A DNA stretch of 40,407 nt from the NCBI GenBank assembly GCA_964390065.1, contig CAYMGX010000022.1, forward strand, positions 1 through 40,407. Reading direction: 5' to 3'. A program made the translations under genes and the position numbers. Shown here piece after piece: positions 26,215 through 34,215 of the stretch; within the stretch, counting starts at the first letter, position 1; each line of letters starts with the position of its first letter. The stretch comes from JAAZBG01 sp964390065. Lineage in GTDB: Bacteria; Fibrobacterota; Chitinivibrionia; Chitinivibrionales; Chitinispirillaceae. The notes beneath the pieces were generated by a model. It was given only the letters and a program-made list of their open reading frames with translations. It searched no databases and was not told where the DNA came from.

Positions 26215-26277
26215 ATGAAAGCAATTGTATGTACAAAATACGGCCCTCCTGAAGTCCCTTTTGGGACGGTAACTTGA
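26215..26277 (+). pseudogene. 5' fragment of a zinc/quinone-type alcohol dehydrogenase gene
   Basis: After a good ribosome site (GGGAG, five bases before ATG) the frame reads MKAIVCTKYGPPEV, the usual opening of medium-chain alcohol dehydrogenases and NADPH:quinone reductases. After codon 14 (26256) the match stops and the frame closes at 26277. What follows is structured non-coding sequence. Only the first 14 codons of the original gene remain, apparently cut by an insertion or rearrangement. Confidence 0.6.
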
Positions 26278-26612
26278 CTGCAAGGAAGAGGTCCTTCGAA
26301 CAGTCCTGCGATTGGGTGAGATGTTCGTTTCAGACCGTTTAGCATATTGTAAACGGCACAAATTATATGGTCAACATATGCTAATGTGTGTAACTACCGT
26401 CAACGCGCCATAAGCGAAAAGGACTGATACGCTTTACCAACAGGTGCTGGGAAGTGGTTTCGGGAACCTCAACGTGGACCCGACGCGGACAACAGGCTTC
26501 TCCGTTAGACAGCACAGGCCTAAGGTATATGGATATGGGTTAACATGATGAGAGGCCACGAAGTAGCCATGAAGCCTCTGATCTACCCGGTTAAGACTTA
26601 CGTGAGAAGATT
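26257..26612 (+). mobile_element. Structured RNA remnant resembling group II intron domain I
   Basis: No protein-coding frame, but many consecutive stems: GGTC/GACC (26290-26293 with 26333-26336) enclosing CGAACA/TGTTCG (26297-26302 with 26322-26327); CCGTTT/AAACGG (26335-26340 with 26351-26356); AAGCG/CGCTT (26412-26416 with 26430-26434); GTGCTG/CAGCAC (26444-26449 with 26510-26515); AGAGGC/GCCTCT (26551-26556 with 26574-26579). Between them CCTAAG (26519-26524) is followed by TATGG (26528-26532), the two halves of the 11-nt tetraloop receptor typical of group I/II introns. A reverse transcriptase is absent: the element stops where the neighbouring gene's stop codon begins (26613). It follows a truncated dehydrogenase gene. 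The identification is by feel, and another large RNA is possible. Confidence 0.5.
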
Positions 26613-26960
26613 TCAGTCCGGATTCCAGTTCTGTGCGCTTGCAATAACAACAGCAATAAAGACCATCATGAATGAGGCAAAGACGATCTGCTCCCGGTGA
26701 TTGTAGTTCTTTTTTGATACTGCAAGTGTGGGGCTTTTGATCGTGTCGATTACCAGTGATGCCGTTGATGGCAGTACTATGGAACCTACCGGTTGGACCG
26801 TTGTGTCTGCCACTGACAGTACAGAGGTCGGTATCGTGTCCGGGGCGGTTGTCTCCCGAACCGGAGCAGCTTCAGATGTAACCGGCTGTTGTTCAGTTGT
26901 CTGTGCGTGTAAATGGACACAGACTCCAAACAGGAACGCAAAGAATACTTTATGAAACAT
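26613..26960 (-). CDS. Small secreted/membrane protein downstream of gatB
   Basis: 115 residues. Signal-like N-terminus (FHKVFFAFLFGVCVHLHAQ), a Pro/Thr/Ser/Val-rich low-complexity middle (~20-75), then a hydrophobic segment near the end (IVFASFMMVFIAVVIASAQ) likely spanning the membrane. Ribosome site AGGA overlaps the gatB stop codon (TTAGGATAAC), and the gap is five bases, so it is translated together with gatB. I do not recognise a family. Its last codons abut the intron-like remnant, so the original C-terminus may have been altered. Confidence 0.65.
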   Translation of the reverse strand: MFHKVFFAFLFGVCVHLHAQTTEQQPVTSEAAPVRETTAPDTIPTSVLSVADTTVQPVGSIVLPSTASLVIDTIKSPTLAVSKKNYNHREQIVFASFMMVFIAVVIASAQNWNPD

Positions 26961-26965
26961 ATATG

Positions 26966-28390
26966 TTATCCTAACAGTTTTGACAAGATGGCATTAATCT
27001 CTTTCGGATTACCGCTTCCTTTTGTTGCTTTCATTGCCTGACCGACAAAAAAGCCCATCAGTTTTTTATCACCGCCTCTATAGCGTTCAACCTCCGACGG
27101 ATTTGCATCAAGAACCTGTTTTACCGCAGTTTCAAGAGCCGATGTATCGGAAACCTGGGTTAATCCCTGTTCGTCAATAATGGTCTGAGGATCCTTGTTC
27201 TGTTCCTGAATCAGATCAAAGACTTTACGGGCGGCTTTTGCAGATACTGTACCTCTGTCAATGAGTGTTATCAGCGATCCCAGGCGCTTCGGAGTTACTT
27301 TGAGTTCGGAGAGTGTCAGTTTCTGATCATTAACAATACGCAAGACATCAACCATGACCCAGTTTGCAGCCTGACGCACATCACACTTGCTTTCGATGAC
27401 CTTTTCGAAGTAGTCCGCGATCTGTTTATCTGATGTCAAAACTACAGCTGCATCCTGTGCAATACCAAGTGTTTTTATAAACCGCTCTCTTCGTGCGGCA
27501 GGAAGTTCCGGCAGTGTTGTTTTTGCATTGTCAATTATCTCTGTTGTGACAATTACCGGAAGAAGGTCAGGTTCCGGAAAATAGCGGTAATCGTTGGCGT
27601 CTTCCTTCGAGCGCATCGGGATTGACCTGTTGGCATTCGGATCCCAGAGGAATGTCTGCTGCTGAATTGTCCCGCCTGATTGTAATACTTCAGCCTGGCG
27701 TTCTGCCTCGTAGTCAAGTGCCTTTTCGAGGTTGCGGAAGCTGTTCATATTTTTTATTTCGGTTTTTGTTCCAAGTTTTGTTTGTCCCCTCGGGCGCAGT
27801 GATATGTTTGCATCGCAGCGAAGACTTCCCTCCTCCATGTTACAATCGCAGATGTTAAGATACTCGAGAATCTGTTTGAGCGATTCGAGGTATGCATACG
27901 CCTCTTTGGAACTACGCATATCGGGTTCACTGACAATTTCAATCAGTGGCGTTCCGCACCGGTTGACATCAAAGAGCGATTCCGGCGCCTGATCATGAAC
28001 AAGTTTTCCTGCATCCTCCTCAAGATGGATGCGGGTAATACCGATCTCCCTTTCACTACCGTCAACATTGATTTTCAAAACGCCTTTACCGCAAATCGGA
28101 ATTTCGTACTGGGAGATCTGATACCCTTTTGGCAGATCCGGGTAGAAATAGTTTTTACGAGCAAAGATTGAGCGCTGTGCGATCGGGCAGCCAAGTGCAA
28201 GACCCGCTTTTACCGCCATTGCAACAGCTTCACGGTTAAGAACCGGCAGAGATCCCGGGAGGCCAAGGCAATTAGGACATCCATGCGTATTTGGCCCATC
28301 ACCGAACTTTGATGTACATCCGCAGAATAGTTTTGTCTGTGTCAAGAGCTGTGCGTGTACCTCAAGACCAACCACCATTTCAAATTCCAC
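26966..28390 (-). CDS. gatB: Aspartyl/glutamyl-tRNA amidotransferase subunit B
   Basis: 474 residues from a GTG at 28390. GatB is the kinase/transamidase-guiding subunit of the GatCAB complex that converts Glu-tRNA(Gln) or Asp-tRNA(Asn) to the amidated form in the cytoplasm. Visible: MEFEMVVGLEVHAQLLTQTK start, CGCTSKFGDGPNTHGCPNCLGLPGSLPVLN with its zinc-type Cys pattern, the KNYFYPDLPKGYQISQYEIP block, RIHLEEDAGK, and the C-terminal YqeY-like tail (GFFVGQAMKATKGSGNPKEI). The GTG start is supported by GAGGAGG six bases upstream and by alignment to the usual N-terminus; the first ATG (28378) would truncate the conserved opening. gatA and gatC are not in the window. Confidence 0.95.
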   Translation of the reverse strand: MEFEMVVGLEVHAQLLTQTKLFCGCTSKFGDGPNTHGCPNCLGLPGSLPVLNREAVAMAVKAGLALGCPIAQRSIFARKNYFYPDLPKGYQISQYEIPICGKGVLKINVDGSEREIGITRIHLEEDAGKLVHDQAPESLFDVNRCGTPLIEIVSEPDMRSSKEAYAYLESLKQILEYLNICDCNMEEGSLRCDANISLRPRGQTKLGTKTEIKNMNSFRNLEKALDYEAERQAEVLQSGGTIQQQTFLWDPNANRSIPMRSKEDANDYRYFPEPDLLPVIVTTEIIDNAKTTLPELPAARRERFIKTLGIAQDAAVVLTSDKQIADYFEKVIESKCDVRQAANWVMVDVLRIVNDQKLTLSELKVTPKRLGSLITLIDRGTVSAKAARKVFDLIQEQNKDPQTIIDEQGLTQVSDTSALETAVKQVLDANPSEVERYRGGDKKLMGFFVGQAMKATKGSGNPKEINAILSKLLG

Positions 28391-28733
28391 CGCAAACCTC
28401 CTCAATTATATAATTATCGAATATTATCTATATTTGTTGGGGCGAATAATAATTCGCCCGTTTTGCGCCCCCGCGTGGGGCGAATGATNNNNNNNNNNNN
28501 NNNNNNNNNNNNNNNNNNNNNNNNNNNNNNNNNNNNNNNNNNNNNNNNNNNNNNNNNNNNNNNNNNNNNNNNNNNNNNNNNNNNNNNNTTGTTGGGGCGA
28601 ATAATAATTCGCCCGTTTTGCGCCCCCGCGTGGGGCGAATGATGATTTTCGCCTATGTTGGGGCGAATAATAATTCGCCCGTTTTGCGCCCCCGCGTGGG
28701 GCGAATGATTATTCGCCCGTACAAGGCGAATTA
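28391..28733. other. Intergenic stretch with palindromic repeats and an assembly gap
   Basis: Apart from ~45 bp immediately upstream of gatB (GAGGAGG ribosome site and AT-rich sequence), this stretch consists of GGGCGAAT palindromic repeats and 100 N. The real length is unknown because the gap probably collapses more repeat units. No gene is supported. Confidence 0.7.
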
Positions 28734-28740
28734 TTATTCC
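28436..28740. repeat. Tandem GGGCGAAT palindromic repeat array
   Basis: At least three copies of a ~68-bp unit: 28436-28488 (cut by the gap), 28589-28656, and 28657 to about 28729. Each unit has a palindrome (GGGGCGAATAATAATTCGCC), then TTTTGCGCCCCCGCGTGGGGCGAATGAT. The last unit ends in further half-palindromes (ATTATTCGCCCG, GGCGAATTATTATTCC). The tail overlaps the stop codon of the SPOR/TPR gene at 28734. Related single copies lie at 1259-1345. Confidence 0.85.
28489..28588. other. Assembly gap of 100 N
   Basis: Exactly 100 undetermined bases inside the repeat array. The unit is interrupted at the same place on the left as it would repeat on the right, so the array was probably too repetitive to assemble. 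Confidence 0.98.
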
Positions 28741-29765
28741 TCTTTTTCCATTACGCGAAAAGAAAACCCTTTTTTCGCCAGGCTATCGGTACCGAATGCC
28801 GTGGCTGCGTCTTTACTTTTAAATGATCCTACACGTACCCTGTAAAACATCCTGTCTTCAATTGAAAACTCAAGAGTAACGACATCTGGGAAATCGGGCT
28901 TTAACTTTTTTTCAAGAACAAGAGCATTTTCCTTTGAACCGAATGCTCCTATCTGAAGTGTATATGTCTTAGCCGTATCAATTTTACCGGATAGTGTATC
29001 TGACGCAACTGGTTTTACAACCTGCGCAGAAGATGCCGTTGTACTTGCTATGGTTGTACCATGTTCAGTCTTTTCAAGCAGGAGATCACGCCAGGGGTCA
29101 AGTTGTTTTTCAAGGTACAGTACTTTGTCGTTTTGTCCAAGCCTTTTTGCACATTCAATTTTACCGCTCAGTGACGCAACCGCCCAGGGTTTTGTTACTG
29201 ATGGCTGTCCGGCTTTGTCAAAACAGGAATATGCTTCCTGCCAAGATTTGTGTTTTGTAAACATAAGGCCCAGATGATAATTCGCGATTTCTGCAATAGT
29301 GTCACCATATTCAAGTGTCAGGGTGTGCCAGAGCGATTTCGCCGATTCTGTATCACCTGACGCATTCGCGCTGAGCGCCCAGAAATGTTTATAAATGGGC
29401 TTGTTGCCATACTTTGATGCACTTCGGTAATTGTCAATTGCTTTAAGATAGTTCGATGATGCACTGTGGTAGTCACCAAGCAGCTTGTAAGCGGCGGCTC
29501 TTAGAGAATCGGGAGCAGTTTGTGTTTCGCCGATTGTTTTATATAAGACAATCGCAGTTGAACAGGGTGCAATCTGTGCGTACGCCATCTGAATAAACGG
29601 ATTGGTACTGTTTTTTTTGTAGGCTGTAGTAAGTCTGGTTTTAGCAGTTTCGATGTCACCTTTGAGTAGTGCGGCCGAACCGATCGCATAGTCGGAGGTA
29701 TCCACTGCTGCGAATGAGGCCGTTATTAACAGAAAGAACATCATGATACTTTTAATAATCTTCAT
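28734..29765 (-). CDS. Periplasmic TPR protein with C-terminal SPOR domain
   Basis: 343 residues. Signal peptide (IKSIMMFFLLITASFAAV), TPR-like helical repeats at ~25-215 (AIGSAALLKGDIETAKTRL, YLKAIDNYRSASKYG, EIANYHLGLMFTKHKSWQEA), a Ser/Thr-rich linker and a SPOR domain over the last ~80 residues (YTLQIGAFGSKENALVLEKK, MFYRVRVGSFKSKDAATAFG). SPOR domains bind peptidoglycan strands lacking stem peptides, so it likely works in the envelope at division or septal sites. Start ATG 29765 has GGAG six bases upstream; it follows miaB by 40 bp on the same strand. The stop codon lies inside the palindromic repeat tail, so the repeat has grown up to, or formed, the end of the gene. Confidence 0.85.
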   Translation of the reverse strand: MKIIKSIMMFFLLITASFAAVDTSDYAIGSAALLKGDIETAKTRLTTAYKKNSTNPFIQMAYAQIAPCSTAIVLYKTIGETQTAPDSLRAAAYKLLGDYHSASSNYLKAIDNYRSASKYGNKPIYKHFWALSANASGDTESAKSLWHTLTLEYGDTIAEIANYHLGLMFTKHKSWQEAYSCFDKAGQPSVTKPWAVASLSGKIECAKRLGQNDKVLYLEKQLDPWRDLLLEKTEHGTTIASTTASSAQVVKPVASDTLSGKIDTAKTYTLQIGAFGSKENALVLEKKLKPDFPDVVTLEFSIEDRMFYRVRVGSFKSKDAATAFGTDSLAKKGFSFRVMEKEE

Positions 29766-29805
29766 TGTTTCTCCGGTATGTTTACAAAAAGGTATATGTG
29801 CGATA

Positions 29806-31065
29806 CTACTGAGTGTCACATACAAGTGTCATGCCGCTGCTTCGTTTTACGGTACAACGCAGTATATCACCATTGGTATAATGTTCGCCGCTGACAAGTA
29901 TCCGCTTGCAGCCCATATCCTGACCCATCCAGTATTTTTCCCGTTTATCCTGACGCCCGTTGATCATCACTTCGACTGCAGAACCGATCATTGAGTCATA
30001 AATCTCTTTGGTAATCTCTGTCTGTACTTCAATAAGCCGGTTAAGTCTGTCAAGTTTTCCCTGTTTGGGAATATCATCGGTCATTCGTGATGCCGCGGTG
30101 CCCTCGCGAACAGAGTAGGCAAACATGAACGCGGTTGTGTATCGCACCTGCTTGACAAGCAACAATGTATCGTTAAACTCGGCTTCGGTCTCTGTCGGAA
30201 AACCAACCAGTATATCCGTGGTGATATCCGCATGAGGCATATATTTTCTGATAGTGTCAATTCTATTCAGATAGTCTTTTGATGTATACTTGCGGTTCAT
30301 GATTGATAAAACGCGGTCAGCACCGGCCTGTACCGGCAGATGAAAGTGCGAGCAGCACTGAGGTGTTTCTGCAATCGTACGGATCAGTTTGTCGCTGCAG
30401 TCTTTGGGGTGTGATGTCGTAAATCGTAACCGTTTCAGACCGTCAAGTGCACTGACCTTTACAATCAAATCGGCAAAATCCGTACCAGTATCATTGTAAG
30501 AGTTGACATTTTGACCAAGAAGCGTGATCTCCTTTACACCATCATCGATTCGCGCTCTGATTGTATCAAGAATCGTTGATACCGGAATCGAATGCTCATC
30601 ACCACGCACATACGGTACGATGCAATATGCACAGTAGTTATTACACCCGCGCATCACCGTAATAAATTCGGATACTGATGAATATCTGTGATGTTCCTGA
30701 TTGTAAAATGAGGAGTGAATGAGATGTTCATTAATTATTGAGTCAAGGTTGTCGATCTCTTTGGCACCAATCACAAGGGATACGCCGGGGACTGTCTCTT
30801 TAAGCGTATCACCCATTCGCTGCGCCATACATCCGGTCACCCATAAAAGACTCTGTGGTTTTTTAAGCTTCGAGAACTCCTTGATGCGGGCAATTGCCTT
30901 ATTTTCCGCGTTCTGACGAACTGTGCAGGTGTTGACAATAATCAAATCAGCATCAGCAACAGATGATGTCTCCACGAATCCTCTTGACTCGAGTTTACGT
31001 TTAAGTTCATCACTGTCAGCGACATTCATCTGACAGCCAAAAGTCTGGAAATACACAAATGGCAT
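29806..31065 (-). CDS. miaB: tRNA-2-methylthio-N6-dimethylallyladenosine synthase
   Basis: 419 residues; radical-SAM methylthiotransferase that adds a methylthio group to i6A37 of tRNAs. Three N-terminal cluster cysteines (TFGCQMN, VNTCTVR, VTGCMAQ), the radical SAM motif CNNYCAYC, FTTSHPKD and the C-terminal TRAM region (DKREKYWMGQDMGCKRILVS) are all in place. Length and domain order are normal. The open frame extends 44 codons upstream, but ATG 31065 carries AGGA six bases before it and matches the family's first residues (FVYFQTFGCQMN). Paired on the same strand with the SPOR/TPR gene. Confidence 0.95.
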   Translation of the reverse strand: MPFVYFQTFGCQMNVADSDELKRKLESRGFVETSSVADADLIIVNTCTVRQNAENKAIARIKEFSKLKKPQSLLWVTGCMAQRMGDTLKETVPGVSLVIGAKEIDNLDSIINEHLIHSSFYNQEHHRYSSVSEFITVMRGCNNYCAYCIVPYVRGDEHSIPVSTILDTIRARIDDGVKEITLLGQNVNSYNDTGTDFADLIVKVSALDGLKRLRFTTSHPKDCSDKLIRTIAETPQCCSHFHLPVQAGADRVLSIMNRKYTSKDYLNRIDTIRKYMPHADITTDILVGFPTETEAEFNDTLLLVKQVRYTTAFMFAYSVREGTAASRMTDDIPKQGKLDRLNRLIEVQTEITKEIYDSMIGSAVEVMINGRQDKREKYWMGQDMGCKRILVSGEHYTNGDILRCTVKRSSGMTLVCDTQ

Positions 31066-31741
31066 TGCTAATCCTGTATAATACCTGAAATTAAAATAAT
31101 CCTGATTGGCGCAGATGGCGTGGATGCAAAACGGTAAGATATTGAGCTGATAAGCATTGAAAACCTCGCAGGCTTTATCGACAGGTGATAAGGTCAAGAG
31201 GTTTACAATGCTTTGTGCGCCAGCACATACTTCCTTGCCCTTCAGAACGAAGTGACAACGGTTTGAACTGCTTAACGCTCAACAGATTACGGTTCTGCGC
31301 CGCGATCAACTGCGCCAATTAGGTTAATAGAGTAATCAATGTTGAAAATTAATTTTTGCTTGAGGTTACTGTGTATAAGAATGTCTTCGGGTACAGGGTG
31401 ACTATCAAAAAAGTTGCTGATGACCTGCATTTAACCAAAATTCCGCGGTTGAGCGTGAGTGATATGCACAAGATGTGACAATAGCTTGCGCGCAGAGCAT
31501 CATGATTCAGCTGTGGATTTTAGGTTTAGTCTGAAATGAGTATGAAACGGGGTGAAATATCCCAGATTACGTAGTTGCGCTCGGCTGGTCAAACCTGATG
31601 TGACCTTATTCGGAAGGGTAAGGTACTGAGTTCTGTACTTGTGTCATAATCAAAGCGTATCATTTCACTATCGTGCGGATCTGTATCCACGTAATCTGCG
31701 CCAGGCAGTTGAATACGGTAATCCGGTCATGCAATTAAAGA
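31066..31741. other. Decayed intergenic region with repeat fragments
   Basis: 676 bp without a supported gene. Contains the inverted long repeat copy at 31431-31525, a partial relative of its end near 31274-31330 (CGCTCAAC, then CAATTAGGTTAAT), and the word CAGATTACG in several places and orientations (about 31283, 31562, and inverted near 31692). No terminator was identified for pstB. The composition resembles a scrambled relic of repeats. Confidence 0.5.
31431..31525 (-). repeat. Dispersed intergenic repeat, inverted short copy
   Basis: Reading the minus strand: CTAAAATCC, then TGATGCTCTGCGCGC, AAGCTATTGTCACATCTTG, TGCATATCACTCACGCTCAACC, GCGGAATTTTGGTTAA. Matches 23885-24057 but lacks the 74-bp segment there, and has a two-base GC addition. 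Confidence 0.75.
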
Positions 31742-32536
31742 TCAACCGTAACGCCCTTCAATGTACTCTGCGGTTTTGGGGTTTTTGGGGCTCAGGAAGA
31801 GTGTTTCGGTACGTGCGCATTCAATTACTTTTCCAAGCAGCATAAAGATGCATTCATCACTTGCACGACGGGCCTGCGCCATATTGTGGGTAACAATGAC
31901 GATCGTGTACTTATTGCGCATCTCGAACATAAGTTCTTCAATTGCCCGTGTTCCCTCAACGTCAAGGGCCGAGCAGGGCTCGTCCATAAGGATAACATCC
32001 GGTTTTAGGGGCAGAACCCGTGCGATACACAATTTTTGCTGCTGTTCAAGCTGAAGCAGTGTTGCTTTTGTTGCAAGTTTATCCTTGAGGTTTTTCCAGA
32101 GACCGACTTCAGTGAGTGCTTTTTCGACCGTTTCGTCAAGAAAACTTTTCTTTAGTTTGCGACGTTGGTTGTGCAGCTTTAAACCAAACACGATATTTTC
32201 ATACACCGAAACCGGCAGCGGATTCGGGCGTTGAAAGACCATCGCTACTGATTTACGAAGTTCAATCAGGGAAACATCTGAGTCGTAGATGTTTTTATTA
32301 AGAATCAATGTTTCACCGGACGTTTTTACGTAGCTGTGACGTTCGTTGATCCTGTTGAAACACTTGAGCAGCGTTGTTTTCCCGCATCCGCTCGGACCAA
32401 TAAGGGAAGTAATACGACCATTGCGAATCTGTACGTTGACATCATGCAAAGCCTGGAATGCCCCATACCATAAATTAAGGTTTTTGGTGCGGATACAATA
32501 ATACAGTGGATCAAGAGTCTTATCCAAAGGTGCCAT
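31742..32536 (-). CDS. pstB: Phosphate ABC transporter ATPase, signature-degenerate paralog
   Basis: 264 residues, PstB-like throughout (LNLWYGAFQALHDVNVQI, MDEPCSALD, end AEYIEGRYG). Walker A GPSGCGKT (47-54), Q-loop MVFQRPNPLP with Gln102, Walker B VILMDE (181-186) and switch His217 (VTHNMAQA) are intact. The signature, LSGGQQQRLCIAR in PstB, reads LQLEQQQKLCIAR here (161-165 LQLEQ): the Ser and both Gly are gone, and the DNA shows no frameshift. So this subunit can bind and cleave ATP only in a site completed by another subunit's signature, which the paralog just upstream provides. It overlaps that gene by 17 nt. Last gene of the pst operon. Confidence 0.92.
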   Translation of the reverse strand: MAPLDKTLDPLYYCIRTKNLNLWYGAFQALHDVNVQIRNGRITSLIGPSGCGKTTLLKCFNRINERHSYVKTSGETLILNKNIYDSDVSLIELRKSVAMVFQRPNPLPVSVYENIVFGLKLHNQRRKLKKSFLDETVEKALTEVGLWKNLKDKLATKATLLQLEQQQKLCIARVLPLKPDVILMDEPCSALDVEGTRAIEELMFEMRNKYTIVIVTHNMAQARRASDECIFMLLGKVIECARTETLFLSPKNPKTAEYIEGRYG

Positions 32537-33284
32537 TTACATATTCCAATGTTTTCTGGTTTCCGGGGTCATCAGAGAATATTTTCTCTGAATCGTCAAT
32601 TTGCACTATGTCACCATTAAGCATAAACATCGTACGATTGGTAAGACGTTTTGCCTGATAAATCAGGTTGGTGACCAGAATAATTGTCATTTCACTGCTC
32701 AATTCCTTAAGCACATCCTCAATACGCATTGTGGTAACTGGATCAATTGCAATCGAGAATTCATCAAGACAGAGAATTTCGGGTTGATGCGACAGAGCGC
32801 GGGCAATTGTCAGACGCTGCTGCTGTCCGCCGCTGAGCGTTGTTCCAAGATTGTTAAGGCGGTCCTTGACTTCATCCCACAGTGCTGCCTGCCGCAAACA
32901 TTTCTCCACGAGACCATCAAGATCGCCCCTGTTGGTAATTCCACTGCATTTCGGGGCAAACGCCACATTTTCATAAATACTGATCGGTAACCCCACCGGC
33001 AGCGGTGCAACCATGCCGATTTTCCGGCGAAGTGAATAGATATCCCTTGTTTTCGCAATAGTATCATTGTCAACTTTAATTGTTCCGGAGACTTTACTGC
33101 AGGGAATAAAATCAATCGTGCGGTTCAGACACTTTAATAATGAACTTTTACCGGATTGTGCTGGACCAATGATGCCGAAAATCTCATTTTTATAAATATC
33201 AAACGATATTCCATGGATTACTTCCCGTGTGCCGTAAAGCAGTCGCAGATCTTCAACGTTGATCGTTTTTACAGTTGTGTCCAT
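32520..33284 (-). CDS. pstB: Phosphate ABC transporter ATPase, Q-loop/H-loop-degenerate paralog
   Basis: 254 residues, also PstB-like (LLYGTREVIHGISF, end LEYVNGTFG). Signature LSGGQQQRLTIAR is intact (150-154). Walker A is GPAQSGKS (40-47), acceptable though unusual, and Walker B keeps D174-E175. But the Q-loop Gln is replaced (MVAPLP, Pro94 at the Gln position) and the switch His is Asn206 (VTNLIYQA). The losses are the mirror image of those in the neighbouring gene: this one supplies the good signature, the other the good catalytic residues. Start ATG 33284, 5 bp after pstA. Alternative explanation: a decaying duplicate; the intact reading frame and mirror-image losses argue against that. 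Confidence 0.9.
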   Translation of the reverse strand: MDTTVKTINVEDLRLLYGTREVIHGISFDIYKNEIFGIIGPAQSGKSSLLKCLNRTIDFIPCSKVSGTIKVDNDTIAKTRDIYSLRRKIGMVAPLPVGLPISIYENVAFAPKCSGITNRGDLDGLVEKCLRQAALWDEVKDRLNNLGTTLSGGQQQRLTIARALSHQPEILCLDEFSIAIDPVTTMRIEDVLKELSSEMTIILVTNLIYQAKRLTNRTMFMLNGDIVQIDDSEKIFSDDPGNQKTLEYVNGTFG

Positions 33285-33288
33285 TGAT

Positions 33289-34215
33289 CTACCACTTCTT
33301 TCTGTTTCTCAGCCATGAACGAAGTGCAATAGCTGTTGCGTTTACAATTAATACAGAGCCGAGAAGGATCACGGCTGTCGCATAGGGAATGGATTCCTTG
33401 ACATTAGGGACCTGTGTGGTAACGGTGTAAAGATGCATGGAGAGTGCCATGCACTGTTCGTTGAGTTGATACGCAAAGAGATCGCCGCCTTTTATTACTT
33501 TGTAAAACACTGCACCGGTAAACATGATTGGCGCAGTCTCTCCTGCTGCACGGCTCACCTGAAGAATTACTCCGGTAAGAATTCCACTGATCGAGTTCGG
33601 AAGAACAACAGCCTGGATCGTCTGCCATCGTGTCGCGCCGGTATTCCAGCAGGCTTCACGAAATGACATGGGAACGGACATAAGTGCCTCGCGGGTACTT
33701 GCAATAATTACCGGCAGGGTCATGATCGAAAGTGTCATTGATGCAGAAAGGATTGAGTAACCGAAATTTGCTGCGTAGACAAATGCACCAAGACCGAAAA
33801 GCGCATGAACAATACTTGGAACACCGGCAAGATTGATCACCGCAAGATTGATCACTCTGTTGAACCAGTTGTCTCTCGCGTATTCATTCAGATAAATCGC
33901 TGCAAGAACTCCAATTGGCGCTGCTATTACAAGAGAGATGACAACGAGGTAAATTGTACCAAGAAATGCCGGCCAGATACCGCCATCACGCATACCGTTC
34001 TTTGGCAGTGTGGTTAAAAACTCCCAGTTCAGTGATGGTGCCGCGTGATAAATAAGGTATGTAATAATTAAAAAGAGCGGAACAATCATGGCCAGTGACA
34101 TGCCGCAGAATACCCACTTTGCGAGCAGTTGTGCGCGTTCATTGCGGATTGTCATTGGCGTCTTTATGAATCGTAATTTGTCAACAGACGTCTGAGTAAG
34201 CACTTGCTCTGACAT
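33289..34215 (-). CDS. pstA: Phosphate ABC transporter permease PstA
   Basis: 308 residues with about six membrane segments (WVFCGMSLAMIVPLFLIITY, FLGTIYLVVISLVIAAPIGV, others). The PstA-type coupling segment SFREACWNTGATRWQTIQAV and RAAGETAPIMFTGA are present, and a soluble loop near the end (YTVTTQVPNVKESIPY) is typical. With PstC it forms the inner-membrane channel, driven by the two ATPases. Its start overlaps the pstC stop (TAATG). Confidence 0.95.
   Translation of the reverse strand: MSEQVLTQTSVDKLRFIKTPMTIRNERAQLLAKWVFCGMSLAMIVPLFLIITYLIYHAAPSLNWEFLTTLPKNGMRDGGIWPAFLGTIYLVVISLVIAAPIGVLAAIYLNEYARDNWFNRVINLAVINLAGVPSIVHALFGLGAFVYAANFGYSILSASMTLSIMTLPVIIASTREALMSVPMSFREACWNTGATRWQTIQAVVLPNSISGILTGVILQVSRAAGETAPIMFTGAVFYKVIKGGDLFAYQLNEQCMALSMHLYTVTTQVPNVKESIPYATAVILLGSVLIVNATAIALRSWLRNRKKW

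Noticed and set aside
26064..26345. A 93-codon minus-strand frame
   Set aside because: It runs across the junction between the dehydrogenase fragment and the intron-like RNA, so it cannot be an intact gene; the plus strand explains the sequence better.
28355..28845. Open frames running through the palindromic repeat array and the N gap
   Set aside because: The protein is only the repeat translated, including undetermined bases.
32040..32075. A frameshift or sequencing error creating the degenerate signature in the last pstB
   Set aside because: The codons flanking LQLEQ read cleanly in one frame into the conserved QQQKLCIAR, with three separate substitutions and no indel.
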